This document shows positions 1-8,537 of a stretch of DNA of 15,742 nucleotides, piece after piece. The stretch lies in the NCBI GenBank assembly GCA_946539105.1, contig CAMNHG010000023.1:1-15742 (forward strand), written 5' to 3'. Both the position numbers and the translations under genes were made by a program. Under the pieces are notes generated by a model that saw only the letters and a program-made list of their open reading frames with translations, did not search any database and was not told where the DNA came from. This DNA comes from an uncultured Clostridia bacterium. Lineage in GTDB: Bacteria > Bacillota > Clostridia > Oscillospirales > Acutalibacteraceae. Position 1 is the stretch's first letter, and the number at the start of each line of letters is the position of its first letter.

Positions 1-614
1 CTGAGCTTTTTGCGCTTGATGACCTTAAGGCGGCTAAACTCCTCCCTATCCTTTTCGTCAAGGGCGTCGGTGATAAACTTGACGGTCTCCTCAAACCGCG
101 GAATCATAATATTCTTAAGCGCGTTGGCACGCTTTTGAGTTTTCTTGATTGACACGGCAAGACGGTAAACGCTGTTTTCTATCTCGGCAAGCTCTACCGT
201 TAGGTTTTTAACCTTGGTAAAGAGGATAAAGGTCTTGTCTACTGCGGAGTTTGTGCTTCTCGCGCCGTAGTGCAGGAAGTTGTGAACCTCGCTTTCATCC
301 ATTGTGAGAATCGGAATCTCAACCCCCATTACGCTTCTGGAGTCAAGGTGAAGTCCGTCCTCAACAGGCACGGCGTTCGATATATCCTCGCAAAAGCCGT
401 TTGTGATGTTGGCGGTCTGGAGTGCTTTATACGCTTCCTCGTACGCGCCGTCAATCTCGGACTGGAGCTTGTTTGCGTGGTCAATAAGCGTCATCATCTC
501 GCGAATTAAAATATTGCGCTTGCGGTCGAGAAGCTCATAGCCGTTTTTGGCAAGAGCAAGCGACTTTTTGGTATTCATCAGGTTGCCCTTGGTGGGCACT
601 GCCTGTACAGCCAT
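1..614 (-). CDS. ntpD: V-type ATPase subunit D (central rotor stalk), 3' end cut by the window
   Basis: Subunit D forms the long antiparallel coiled coil of the rotor axle inside the A3B3 head and couples ATP turnover to rotation of the membrane ring. Reading the reverse strand from the ATG at 614 gives an open frame of 204 codons to the window edge. It begins MAVQAVPTKGNLMNTKKSLA, with the N-terminal P-T-K-x-N-L-M pattern typical of subunit D. It carries long heptad-like helices and ends with a helix around IPRFEETVKFI and a basic tail. D proteins are usually about 200-230 residues, so only a short tail should be missing. The start lies 11 nt after the stop of the B gene. Its ribosome site, GGGGTG, sits about 5 nt upstream in that gap. 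D is the last subunit gene seen here. Whether more genes follow is outside the window. Confidence 0.93.
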   Translation of the reverse strand, partial: MAVQAVPTKGNLMNTKKSLALAKNGYELLDRKRNILIREMMTLIDHANKLQSEIDGAYEEAYKALQTANITNGFCEDISNAVPVEDGLHLDSRSVMGVEIPILTMDESEVHNFLHYGARSTNSAVDKTFILFTKVKNLTVELAEIENSVYRLAVSIKKTQKRANALKNIMIPRFEETVKFITDALDEKDREEFSRLKVIKRKKL

Positions 615-625
615 GATTACACCCC

Positions 626-1999
626 TTAACCTTTATAATATACGTCAAGCACCGCGTCGTCTACACGGTCAAGCTCGGCTCTGGGCAGGGTTGAAAGAAG
701 TTCCCAGCCGAGATCAAGGCTCTGCTCAATGCTGCGGTTTTCGGTAAAGCCCTGGTTTACAAACTTCGCCTCGAACAGCTTGCCAAACTCAATGTACTTT
801 TTATCAATCGGCGAAAGCTCCTCCTCACCGATAACCGAGGCAAGTGCTCTGGCGTCGATTACCTTAGCGTAGGAAGCAAACAGCTGGTTTGCGAGCGGCT
901 GGTGGTCGGCGCGTGTATAGCCCTCGCCTATGCCGTCCTTCATAAGTCGCGACAGCGACGGAAGTACGCTTACGGGCGGATAAAGTCCCTGTCCCTGAAG
1001 CGTTCTGTCAAGAACAATCTGTCCTTCGGTGATGTAGCCCGTGAGGTCGGGAATCGGATGGGTGATGTCGTCGTTCGGCATTGTCAGAATCGGAATCTGA
1101 GTTACCGAGCCGGGTCTGCCCTTAATCATTCCTGCCCTCTCGTACAGTGAAGCAAGGTCAGAGTATAGATAGCCGGGGTAGCCCTTTCTTCCGGGGATTT
1201 CGCCCTTTGAGGACGAAAACTCACGCAGAGCCTCGGCGTAAGAGGTCATATCCGTCATAATTACCAGGATGTGCATATCGAGCTCAAACGCGAGATATTC
1301 GGCGATTGTCAGCGCGCAGCGCGGCGTCAGCGTACGCTCGATAATCGGGTCGTTACTGAGGTTTAGCAGCATTACAACTCTTGACAAAACTCCGCTTTCC
1401 TCAAAGCTGCGGCGGAAGTACTCCGCAACGTCCTTTTGAACGCCCATTGCGGCGAAAACTACGCCGAAGTTGTTGCTATCCGCTCCGCTGATTTTCGCCT
1501 GGCGTACAATCTGCACCGCCAAGTCGTTGTGGGTCATACCGGAGCCTGAGAATATCGGCAGCTTTTGACCGCGGATAAGCGTCATAAGCGTGTCGATTGT
1601 CGAGATTCCGGTGTTGATGTAGTTTTTTGGATAAACACGCGACACCGGGTTAATCGGCGTGCCGTTGATGTTCGCCCTTTTTACCGGGAAAATGTCGCCG
1701 AGACCGTCAATCGGTCTGCCTGCGCCGTCAAGCACTCTGCCGAGAAGCTCAGGAGAAAGCGGCATTTCCATAGGGTGGCCTGTCAGGCGTGTTCTGGTGT
1801 TTTTAAGGCTGATTCGTCTTGTGCCCTCAAAAACCTGAACAACGATTTTTTCGCCCTCAATCTGCACCACGCGTCCCTGGCGTACGGTGCCGTTTTCGAG
1901 TTTAATATCTACAATTTCTTCGTTGGAAACGCCCTTTACGCCGTCCAAAACAATCAGCGAGCCGTTGATTTCTTTTACGCCTACATAATCTATAATCAA
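626..1999 (-). CDS. ntpB: V-type ATPase subunit B (non-catalytic head subunit)
   Basis: Subunit B alternates with A in the cytoplasmic A3B3 hexamer and supplies regulatory nucleotide-site residues. The 457-residue length is normal (about 455-470). An N-terminal beta-barrel covers about residues 1-75. The degenerate P-loop region reads IFSGSGMTHNDLA near residue 150, lacking the GKT that a catalytic subunit has, as expected for B. VLPSLSRLMKDGIGEGYTR near residue 350 is the conserved segment with the arginine that reaches into the catalytic site. The start codon is TTG: an AGGAGG ribosome site lies 7-8 nt upstream and overlaps the TAA stop of the A gene, and no in-frame ATG exists nearby. The spacer from A is 12 nt and to D is 11 nt, so A-B-D are probably translationally linked. 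Confidence 0.97.
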   Translation of the reverse strand: MIIDYVGVKEINGSLIVLDGVKGVSNEEIVDIKLENGTVRQGRVVQIEGEKIVVQVFEGTRRISLKNTRTRLTGHPMEMPLSPELLGRVLDGAGRPIDGLGDIFPVKRANINGTPINPVSRVYPKNYINTGISTIDTLMTLIRGQKLPIFSGSGMTHNDLAVQIVRQAKISGADSNNFGVVFAAMGVQKDVAEYFRRSFEESGVLSRVVMLLNLSNDPIIERTLTPRCALTIAEYLAFELDMHILVIMTDMTSYAEALREFSSSKGEIPGRKGYPGYLYSDLASLYERAGMIKGRPGSVTQIPILTMPNDDITHPIPDLTGYITEGQIVLDRTLQGQGLYPPVSVLPSLSRLMKDGIGEGYTRADHQPLANQLFASYAKVIDARALASVIGEEELSPIDKKYIEFGKLFEAKFVNQGFTENRSIEQSLDLGWELLSTLPRAELDRVDDAVLDVYYKG

Positions 2000-2011
2000 A
2001 GCGTTTCCTCC

Positions 2012-3766
2012 TTAGTGCAGTAATTCGCCGAGCTTGTCGTCGATTTCTTTAATATAATCGTCGAACATATCAAGACGGCTGTTGGGAATATCATACTTCA
2101 TCTTGGTGAGCTTATCGAACAGACCAAGCTGAATGATTTTTGAGATTGGAATTTCGCGCGCGACAACCTCTTTTGCCTTTTCGTGAAGGTGCAGAATAAC
2201 CTGCATCATCTTCTTTTGCTTTTCGAGCGGAACGTAGGTGTCCTCCGCGTGGAAGGCGTTTTGCTGTAAAAAGCCTACGCGGATTGCCCTTGCGGTCTCG
2301 ATAACCAGCTTTTGGTCGTCGGGCAAAACGTCGGAGCCAATCAGCTTTACAATCTCCATAAGCGAGGCTTCCTCCTGAAGCAGCGCGCTTATGCGGTTGC
2401 GGTACTCTACAAATTCCTCGCCGAGGTTTTCCTTAAACCACGGGTCGAGGTCGTTAAAATATTCGCTGTAGCTGTCAATCCAGTTTATTGCCGGATAGTG
2501 ACGTGCATACGCAAGCGACTTATCAAGTGCCCAGAATACTCGCGTAAAACGCTTGGTGTTCTGAGTTACAGGCTCCGAGAAGTCCGAGCCCTGCGGTGAA
2601 ACCGCGCCGATAAGGGTAACGCTTCCCTCTCCTCCGCTCAGTACGTCCGCTCTGCCGCCGCGCTCATAGAACTCGGCAAGGCGCGAGGGCAAATACGCCG
2701 GGAAGCCTTCCTCGGCAGGCATTTCCTCAAGACGTCCGGAGATTTCGCGCAGAGCCTCTGCCCAACGTGAGGTAGAGTCAGCCATCATAGCGACGTGATA
2801 ACCCATATCGCGGTAGTATTCCGCGAGGGTAATGCCTGTGTAGATTGAGGCTTCACGAGCCGCAACAGGCATATTCGAGGTGTTTGCGATAAGTGTGGTC
2901 CTGTCGGTCATAGGTCTGTTTGACTTAGGGTCTATCAGTTCTGAGAACTCGTCGAGAACCTGGCTCATCTCGTTGCCGCGCTCTCCGCAGCCTACGTAGA
3001 TGATAATATCGGCGTCGCACCACTTTGCAAGCTGGTGCTGGTTCATTGTTTTTCCTGTGCCGAAGCCGCCCGGGATTGCCGCTGTGCCGCCCTTTGCAAT
3101 CGGGAACAGCGTATCCATTACACGCTGACCGGTAATCAGCGGAATTGTCGGGGTGAGCCTTTCCTTTACAGGTCTCGCGGTTCTGATAGGCCACTGCTGG
3201 CAAAGCGTTAGCTCGTGCCTTTCGCCGAGGTCGTCCTCGATTACGGCTATGGTATCAAACAGCTTATATTCGCCGTCGGGCTTAACCTCTTTTACAACTC
3301 CCGACAAATCGGGGTGAAGCATAAGACGGTGCTCGATAATCGGCGTTTCGGGCAGGGTAGCGTAAATTTGACCGCCCTCGAGTTTATCTCCGGGCTTAAC
3401 CTTCATTGTTACCGCCCAGAGCTTGTCGGGGTCGAGCGAGGATACCGACGCGCCTCTGCTGATAAACGCGCCTGACTGCTGTTCAATCGCCTTAAGCGGC
3501 CGCTCGATACCGTCAAAAATATTGTCAATGATGCCCGGGCCGAGAAGCACGTTCATAGGCGCGCCTGTACCCGTAACGGGGTCGCCGGGCTTTAGACCTG
3601 TTGTTTCCTCATACACCTGAATTGTGGTGAGCTTGTCGGTAATACCGATTATCTCGCCTACAAGGTTTTGCTCACCGACATGCACCATCTCCATCATCTC
3701 GAAGCTGTCGGTGTTTTTTACGGTTACAACAGGTCCGTTGATTCCGTAAATCACATTTTTGTTCAT
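2012..3766 (-). CDS. ntpA: V-type ATPase catalytic subunit A
   Basis: This is the catalytic ATP-hydrolysing or ATP-synthesising subunit of the V1/A1 head. Counting from the first ATG (3772), it shows an N-terminal barrel, the A-specific insert at about 115-190, and Walker A GGFGTGKT at about 235-242. It also shows the catalytic GER glutamate in CGERGNEM at about 264, and a Walker B/ADSTSRWAEA segment at about 325-340. Length is about 584, the usual size for A. Two ATGs lie two codons apart. An AAAGAG ribosome site is only 3 nt from the first (3772) but 9 nt from the second (3766), so I choose 3766. The P-loop has Gly where many A subunits have Pro (GPFG..GKT), a mild variant with lysine and threonine intact. 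The gene follows E after a short gap and precedes B by 12 nt. No intein or frameshift is seen. Confidence 0.97.
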   Translation of the reverse strand: MNKNVIYGINGPVVTVKNTDSFEMMEMVHVGEQNLVGEIIGITDKLTTIQVYEETTGLKPGDPVTGTGAPMNVLLGPGIIDNIFDGIERPLKAIEQQSGAFISRGASVSSLDPDKLWAVTMKVKPGDKLEGGQIYATLPETPIIEHRLMLHPDLSGVVKEVKPDGEYKLFDTIAVIEDDLGERHELTLCQQWPIRTARPVKERLTPTIPLITGQRVMDTLFPIAKGGTAAIPGGFGTGKTMNQHQLAKWCDADIIIYVGCGERGNEMSQVLDEFSELIDPKSNRPMTDRTTLIANTSNMPVAAREASIYTGITLAEYYRDMGYHVAMMADSTSRWAEALREISGRLEEMPAEEGFPAYLPSRLAEFYERGGRADVLSGGEGSVTLIGAVSPQGSDFSEPVTQNTKRFTRVFWALDKSLAYARHYPAINWIDSYSEYFNDLDPWFKENLGEEFVEYRNRISALLQEEASLMEIVKLIGSDVLPDDQKLVIETARAIRVGFLQQNAFHAEDTYVPLEKQKKMMQVILHLHEKAKEVVAREIPISKIIQLGLFDKLTKMKYDIPNSRLDMFDDYIKEIDDKLGELLH

Positions 3767-3789
3767 AATCATTCACTCTTTCAAATGCT

Positions 3790-4380
3790 TTAGAGTACGG
3801 AAAGCTCCGCGTTTTCAACAAACCACTCGCGCTGTAAATCCAGCTTGCTGTCAAGCGTTTCGTCGGCGATTATGCCCATACTTTCGCAGTAGGCTTTTAT
3901 GCCTCCGATTTGGATTGTCTTGTCCGCTTTTACTTCCGATTCTTCGCTGAACAGGCTTTTGAACTGCTCCGCGTCGGCGATGTCGCGTTCATTAACGTAA
4001 ATAACACAGTCATTTCCGTCAAACAGCTTGGCAATTTCCTTCGCGCTGTCACCCAGCTTTGCGCGGTAATCACCGGTCTGAGCATACGCTTTGAGCTTAT
4101 CGGAAGCCAACTTAAAGACCTCCTCGGTCATCTGCGACCTTACAACATAAAGCTGTTTTTGCCCCTCCTGGGTTTTGGTGGCGAGCTTGGCGGTCTGGCG
4201 GTTGTGAACCTCGTTGAGCTTTTGCTTTTTGAGTGCCTCGCTGTCGCGCTTTGCCTTTTCCTCGGCTTCCTTAAGGCGTTCGGTTTTGAGCTGTTTTACC
4301 TCGCCCTCCATCGCCTTTTTTTGAGCGCCCGCGTACTTTTTTATCGCCTTTAAAAAGTTATCAGTTTTATTTTTCGGCAT
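3790..4380 (-). CDS. ntpE: V-type ATPase subunit E (peripheral stalk)
   Basis: Subunit E pairs with the H/G subunit to form the peripheral stalks that hold the head against rotor torque. The 196-residue protein has a highly charged Lys/Glu/Ala-rich coiled coil at about 10-75, then a globular C-terminal domain. The C-terminal signature GGIKAYCESMGIIADETLDS, near residues 158-177, matches the family pattern of a Gly-Gly turn followed by an acidic D-x-T-L-x-S/R motif. The ATG at 4380 has an AGAGGT ribosome site at suitable spacing. It lies about 30 nt after F and directly before A. In most bacterial and archaeal operons E precedes C and F; here F comes first and C is elsewhere. Confidence 0.93.
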   Translation of the reverse strand: MPKNKTDNFLKAIKKYAGAQKKAMEGEVKQLKTERLKEAEEKAKRDSEALKKQKLNEVHNRQTAKLATKTQEGQKQLYVVRSQMTEEVFKLASDKLKAYAQTGDYRAKLGDSAKEIAKLFDGNDCVIYVNERDIADAEQFKSLFSEESEVKADKTIQIGGIKAYCESMGIIADETLDSKLDLQREWFVENAELSVL

Positions 4381-4410
4381 AAGTTTACCTCTTTACTTTC
4401 GTAATAACGC

Positions 4411-4719
4411 TTACAGCTTGACGCCGATTGCGTCCTGCACATACTTGGTAATGCTGTCCTTGGTTCTGCCGTTGCCGTGACGGTCGGGAATTTCGACAAT
4501 CAGCGGTTTTTTTCGGTTTAGCTTTAGGTCATAAACGATATCAGGACAGAGTGAAACCAGCTTTTCGGTCATCAAAACTACCGCGATATCATCGCGTTCA
4601 ATAGCCTTCATAAGCTCAGCTCTTACCTCGTCCTCCTCGTGGACAACCACACCCGGGATTCCGGCAAAACGCATACCCATTTTTGTGTCGACGTTATCAC
4701 TGATTAAATAGAATTTCAT
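4411..4719 (-). CDS. ntpG: V-type ATPase subunit F (central stalk)
   Basis: Subunit F binds subunit D in the central rotor shaft; it is called NtpG in Enterococcus and AtpF/AhaF elsewhere. The 102-residue length is standard. Visible hallmarks are the N-terminal strand MKFYLISDNVDT followed by GMRFAGIPGV, a central strand IAVVLMTEKL, and the C-terminal PLIVEIPDRHG segment that is strongly conserved in F proteins. The start is ATG with a weak purine-rich AAGTGAT upstream. Its start lies only 9 nt after the K stop, so translation may be coupled to K. Confidence 0.94.
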   Translation of the reverse strand: MKFYLISDNVDTKMGMRFAGIPGVVVHEEDEVRAELMKAIERDDIAVVLMTEKLVSLCPDIVYDLKLNRKKPLIVEIPDRHGNGRTKDSITKYVQDAIGVKL

Positions 4720-4728
4720 TTATATCAC

Positions 4729-5154
4729 TTAGCCAATCTTGTTGAGAATAAGAATAGAGATAAGCATACCGTAAAGCGCGATACCTTCGCCGAGAGCAAC
4801 AAAGATAATTGCCTTACCAAACGCCTTGGGATCCTCGCTTGTCGCGCCGATTGCCGCGGGAGCAGCGTTGCCTACCGCAATACCGCCGCCGATGCATGAA
4901 ATACCTGTGGCAGCCGCAGCAGCGATATAATTCATACCTGCCGCGCCGTCCGAAACAGCAGCCTCGCCTGTAGCCGCGCTTACAGCGAACGGACATACCA
5001 TACAAATTGCGAATACCGCAGCGAATGAAGCGAGCTGCATAAGCAGGGTTCTTTTTCTGCTTTTGCCTGCGGATACCGCCTTAACGGCGATAAGCACGGA
5101 CGCGATTAAAAACACAACGGGTAAAGCCATAAATAAAAAATCAAAAACTGTCAT
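4729..5154 (-). CDS. ntpK: V-type ATPase subunit K (membrane rotor c-ring), with N-terminal extension
   Basis: The rotor-ring proteolipid carries the ion across the membrane. The 141-residue protein has four hydrophobic stretches, at about 4-25, 41-61, 74-104 and 112-138. Only the last two form the Gly/Ala-rich c-type hairpin: IAAAAATGISCIGGGIAVGN, a loop SEDPKAFGK, then VALGEGIALYG. The ion-binding carboxylate is probably Glu123. The first two stretches lack the glycine pattern and any carboxylate and are separated by the basic loop GKSRKR. The segment FAVSAATG at about 56-63 resembles a signal-peptidase site, so the N-terminal part could be a cleaved leader. A Na+-binding Gln and a Ser/Thr after the Glu, as in Enterococcus NtpK, are not obvious, so ion choice is open and H+ is slightly favoured. 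The ATG has a good GGAGG site. Confidence 0.92.
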   Translation of the reverse strand: MTVFDFLFMALPVVFLIASVLIAVKAVSAGKSRKRTLLMQLASFAAVFAICMVCPFAVSAATGEAAVSDGAAGMNYIAAAAATGISCIGGGIAVGNAAPAAIGATSEDPKAFGKAIIFVALGEGIALYGMLISILILNKIG

Positions 5155-5201
5155 AATAGTTAACCTCCAAAGATTATTACGATTTAAGATTACTCCGAAA
5201 A

Positions 5202-7142
5202 TTATTCGGATTTTAATTTTACGGGTTCAAACGGTCTGCCCTCGCCCGAATAGAAACGGCTGAACATCTCGTAATACTCAAGCCTTAATACCTGAATTGA
5301 TACAAGCAGTGCTTCGAGCACGGTTACGATGATATTGCCGACTGTGACTATTGCTATAAATCCGACCGAGCCGGGATTGCCGACGGTTTCGGCAAGGACG
5401 AACACAACGTTCATCATACCAGCGTGAACAAGCACAAACGCGCCTACACGCAAAAAGCTCATTGTGTTTGTGACGTAGCCCAGGAGAACCTCGATGGATT
5501 CAAAAAGATTCTCGACGATATATCCTCCCCAGCTTTCGGGCTGCCAGTCCTTTTCGCCGTTTACCAAATTGCCCAGCGGTTCGGCAAAGAAAATAAGTAT
5601 AAACGGAAGCACGATAAGTCCGAGGATATACGGTAAGGTGAGAACGTGAACGCCCAGAAAAAGCTCGAAAACAAGACCGAAAACAAGCGAGCCGTAGAAT
5701 ATAATACCGGCAACACCGCTGGTGCTGAACAATGCCTTGCCGTAGTTTTTCTGCCTGAACGACGTGTAGACGTTAAGGCACATCGCGACAATAAGCAGGA
5801 ATACGCCGATGCCTACGGCGGTGAAGATTATGGTCATCGTAAACTCGGGTGCCATAACCTCAATGGGCTTTTCATTAAAGCCGAGCCTTACGAACATCGG
5901 GTCGAGCGCGTGCTCAAAGCCGAACACACTGCCGAACAGGGTTCCGAATACCATTGCCGAGATACCGCACGGGAAAAGGATTCTGCCAATAGGCATTTTC
6001 TTGAGCTTCCACATAATCAGGCCTGCGATTGCGATACAAAAGCCCTGGCCGAGGTCGGCAAACATTATTCCGAAAATTATTACGTAGGTGATTGCCACAA
6101 ACAAGGTCGGGTCAATCTCGTTATACTTCGGTACGCCGTACATCTCGGTATAATACTCAAACGGACGGGCAAGGAAAATATTTTTGAGCTTGACGGGCGG
6201 ACGTTTGTCCATCTCGTTTTTCGCGTCGGAAAAGTCGAGCTCTACGCTGCGGATTTTCTTCAGACGCTTTCTCAGCTGCTTTTTATTTTCCGTAGGAATC
6301 CAGCCGACTATAATAAAGCTGTTGTTATGCTGCAAAGCCTTGCTGCGGATTCCCGCGTAAAGATACAGCTCCTCGAGCTTTGAAAGATAGCGCGTAATAT
6401 TCTCTTTATTTTCTTTTAAGTAATTATCAAGTTCTTTTTCCGCCAGCTTTAACTGCTGTTCAAGCTGCGGAATTTCTTTTTTGTAGCTCTCGATTTTTTC
6501 ACCGGGAGTTTCATTGTCGCCGATTAACTCGGTTGATTCAAAAAACAAGCCCTCAAAGATTTTGTCAATTTCCTCAAGCCTGTCGTTCGGAGCAAAATAC
6601 ACTCCCCAGCAATGGGTTTTATCCTCTGTGCACACGGCAAAGTCAACAAACTCGTTGTCCTTGTAAACCTCGAGCTTTTGAACGCTGTCCTTTGGCAACC
6701 GTCCGAACCTCGCGGTTACGTATTTTGTGCCTAAAACCTTTTCTATCTGAACGTCAAGCCCCGAAAAGTGCTGAATAACACTTAAATCCTGCTTTGCCTC
6801 AGAAAGTTTTTTCGCCGCTGACTCGCGCTTGTCAATCAAGCTGTCTATTTCCGCCGTGGTTTTTTTCGAGAAGCTCTCAAGCTCCTCAGACGACGGATTA
6901 AAATCGCTGACGTCCGTCATAGGAAAGCTGCGTTTTGTTTGATTGAGCGCGGCTTTAAGGTTTGTCAGAGGTTCGGCATAGCTGTTTTTTGTTTGCAGGT
7001 GCGTAAAATCCTTTACGTCGGGATAAAAATTGTTTACCTCGTCGGGATGAAACACACCGGATTCTCCAAGTACCGTAATAACCTCGTCGATGTGGTCCAT
7101 CAATCCGATTACATTCACGGCCTGCATGGATGATACCGCCAA
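5202..7142 (-). CDS. ntpI: V-type ATPase subunit I (membrane stator, a-subunit homologue)
   Basis: Subunit I is the stator that supplies the ion half-channels facing the K ring and anchors the peripheral stalks. It is 646 residues, as usual. Residues 1 to about 340 form the soluble arm with long coiled coils (about 75-125 and 225-260). From about 365 to the end there are seven to eight membrane segments. The essential arginine is probably R565 in MSFLRVGAFVLVHAG. A second conserved arginine, R620, sits in QVLRLEYYEMFSRFYSGEG, typical of the family C-terminus. The start is TTG at 7142, with GAGGTG 8 nt upstream. The next in-frame ATG (7127) is too far from that ribosome site. The gene lies 24 nt after C and 47 nt before K. 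Confidence 0.95.
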   Translation of the reverse strand: MAVSSMQAVNVIGLMDHIDEVITVLGESGVFHPDEVNNFYPDVKDFTHLQTKNSYAEPLTNLKAALNQTKRSFPMTDVSDFNPSSEELESFSKKTTAEIDSLIDKRESAAKKLSEAKQDLSVIQHFSGLDVQIEKVLGTKYVTARFGRLPKDSVQKLEVYKDNEFVDFAVCTEDKTHCWGVYFAPNDRLEEIDKIFEGLFFESTELIGDNETPGEKIESYKKEIPQLEQQLKLAEKELDNYLKENKENITRYLSKLEELYLYAGIRSKALQHNNSFIIVGWIPTENKKQLRKRLKKIRSVELDFSDAKNEMDKRPPVKLKNIFLARPFEYYTEMYGVPKYNEIDPTLFVAITYVIIFGIMFADLGQGFCIAIAGLIMWKLKKMPIGRILFPCGISAMVFGTLFGSVFGFEHALDPMFVRLGFNEKPIEVMAPEFTMTIIFTAVGIGVFLLIVAMCLNVYTSFRQKNYGKALFSTSGVAGIIFYGSLVFGLVFELFLGVHVLTLPYILGLIVLPFILIFFAEPLGNLVNGEKDWQPESWGGYIVENLFESIEVLLGYVTNTMSFLRVGAFVLVHAGMMNVVFVLAETVGNPGSVGFIAIVTVGNIIVTVLEALLVSIQVLRLEYYEMFSRFYSGEGRPFEPVKLKSE

Positions 7143-7166
7143 AATAGATTCACCTCTTTATCTCAG

Positions 7167-8201
7167 TCAGTGAATAATCAGTGACTGAATCGTTTTTTGG
7201 TCGAGCTGATAGCGTATTCCCTCTATCAGGCTGATAACATTCATCAGCTCGATTTCGGAGAGAAACATAAACGAAATCATAACGACCGAAGGGTTGTTTG
7301 AAAAATGTATATTCTTTTTTGCAAGTTTATACTGCACACGCGGACTGATGTCGCTCGCGTGATTGTAGCCGATTTTGCCGATTAATCTTCCGCAGCCTGT
7401 GCTCTGCATAATTTGGAACACCTCTGCCGAGGACTCTGCCCGGCACATACGGTCAATCAGCTTAGGGCTTAATGAGCTGTACTCAGGGAGCATATTGGCT
7501 CTTATTACCTCGGGCGGCAGGTTATAATATTTTTTCAACCTCAGAATCCTTGAAAAAATACTGTAATCGTTCATTGTGCGGAACATCGCTTCGAGCTCTC
7601 GGCGTTCGCTGCCCTTGGTTTTTTTTCGGATTAAGTCCAGCATATTTTTTAATATATATCCGTAAAGACGGTTTTCTATGGTAGAAACCGGAAGCATACC
7701 CTTTGAATCGGGCTTATACACCTTGACTATGTCGTAATACGGCGTATTACGCAGTGCCTGTAAAAACTCATCATAGCTTACTGCCTTGGCAAGCTGCACC
7801 ATATCAAGCTCGGTATGCTTTGATAAAAATGCCGGAAACTGAAAAATAAATTTCTCGGTTGAGTTCGAGTTAAGCAAAACAAGGTATCTTACAATTTGCT
7901 CGACCTCGGTTTTCTCGATAACATACCGTGAAAAGCCCGCGCTAACGCTTGAATCATAACGGCAGAGCGAATCAAACTCGTTAAACAGATACTGCCTTAA
8001 CAGCTGTTCAAGCCGTCCTCTGTGTACGTCGCGCTCGTTTACCTCGGAAAGCACCGAAGCAAAATGGGTATGAGATTTAAGATACACCATAACCTCGGGA
8101 ACGCTTTGGCACGCCAAAAGCCCCGAATAATCGCGTTCGCTTAAAAATCTGCCGTATTTTGACCTCGCCTTGGCAAGTACGGCGTAGGAAGTGGTGGACA
8201 T
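7167..8201 (-). CDS. ntpC: V-type ATPase subunit C (AC39/d family, rotor-stalk adapter)
   Basis: Subunit C is a funnel-shaped all-helical protein that links the central stalk (D/F) to the top of the K ring. The 344-residue protein is at the family's normal length. It begins MSTTSYAVLAKARSKYGRFL, matching the typical Y-x-x-A-x-x-R-x-x-x N-terminal pattern. Its three similar helical units contain the recurrent ENRLYGYILKNMLD and LRLKKYYNLPPEVIRANMLP segments typical of vATP-synt_AC39. The ATG at 8201 has a strong GGGAGGTG site. Its place as second gene, between H and I, is unusual: in many operons C lies between E and F. Confidence 0.93.
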   Translation of the reverse strand: MSTTSYAVLAKARSKYGRFLSERDYSGLLACQSVPEVMVYLKSHTHFASVLSEVNERDVHRGRLEQLLRQYLFNEFDSLCRYDSSVSAGFSRYVIEKTEVEQIVRYLVLLNSNSTEKFIFQFPAFLSKHTELDMVQLAKAVSYDEFLQALRNTPYYDIVKVYKPDSKGMLPVSTIENRLYGYILKNMLDLIRKKTKGSERRELEAMFRTMNDYSIFSRILRLKKYYNLPPEVIRANMLPEYSSLSPKLIDRMCRAESSAEVFQIMQSTGCGRLIGKIGYNHASDISPRVQYKLAKKNIHFSNNPSVVMISFMFLSEIELMNVISLIEGIRYQLDQKTIQSLIIH

Positions 8202-8222
8202 ACAATCACCTCCCTGCGTTTA

Positions 8223-8531
8223 TCAGCCGGTAACTCGGCTGACAATTTCATCCACCCATCTGTCGCGGTTCTGTTCGTAGTCAGCCTTTAGCTTAATCAG
8301 TGCTGATTCCTGCTTAACGGAAACATCCTTTAGCTTGCGGTCCGTACGCTTTTCGAGATAGGCTTCGCTTTTTGAAATTTCTTCCTTTGCTTTGTCCATA
8401 TATTTTTGATAAATCGCCGCAGCTTCCTCATCTATCCTGCGCCGTTCCTCATCGGCTGCCTTTTTGTTGGCTTCCTCAAGTGCGCGGGCTTCGGCGTCTG
8501 CCTCGACGATTCTTTTAATCATATCCTGCAA
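8223..8531 (-). CDS. ntpF: V-type ATPase subunit H/G (peripheral-stalk coiled coil)
   Basis: This short coiled-coil protein is the partner of E in the peripheral stalk (NtpF in Enterococcus, AhaH in archaea, G in Thermus). From the chosen start it is 102 residues, nearly all charged helix: MQDMIKRIVEADAEARALEE, then long Glu/Lys/Ala heptads, ending DRWVDEIVSRVTG. A longer frame opens at a GTG (8540), but that GTG is inside the perfect AGGAGGTG ribosome site (8545-8538) and cannot be the start. TTG at 8531 lies 8 nt after AGGAGG. The ATG at 8522 is 17 nt away. I therefore choose TTG. It is the first gene of the operon, downstream of a long leader, and 21 nt before C. Confidence 0.9.
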   Translation of the reverse strand: MQDMIKRIVEADAEARALEEANKKAADEERRRIDEEAAAIYQKYMDKAKEEISKSEAYLEKRTDRKLKDVSVKQESALIKLKADYEQNRDRWVDEIVSRVTG

Positions 8532-8537
8532 ACAATT

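Noticed and set aside
2012..3766. Intein or frameshift in the catalytic A subunit.
   Set aside because: The frame is continuous at the normal length of about 584 residues with all motifs in the expected order; the Gly in the P-loop is a tolerated variant.
5646..6383. Plus-strand 245-codon open frame.
   Set aside because: It is fully antisense to the well-supported subunit I gene, lacks a ribosome site and encodes a low-hydrophobicity, Cys/His-scattered product with no recognisable family. It is a shadow frame, as are the other plus-strand frames across 270-7684.
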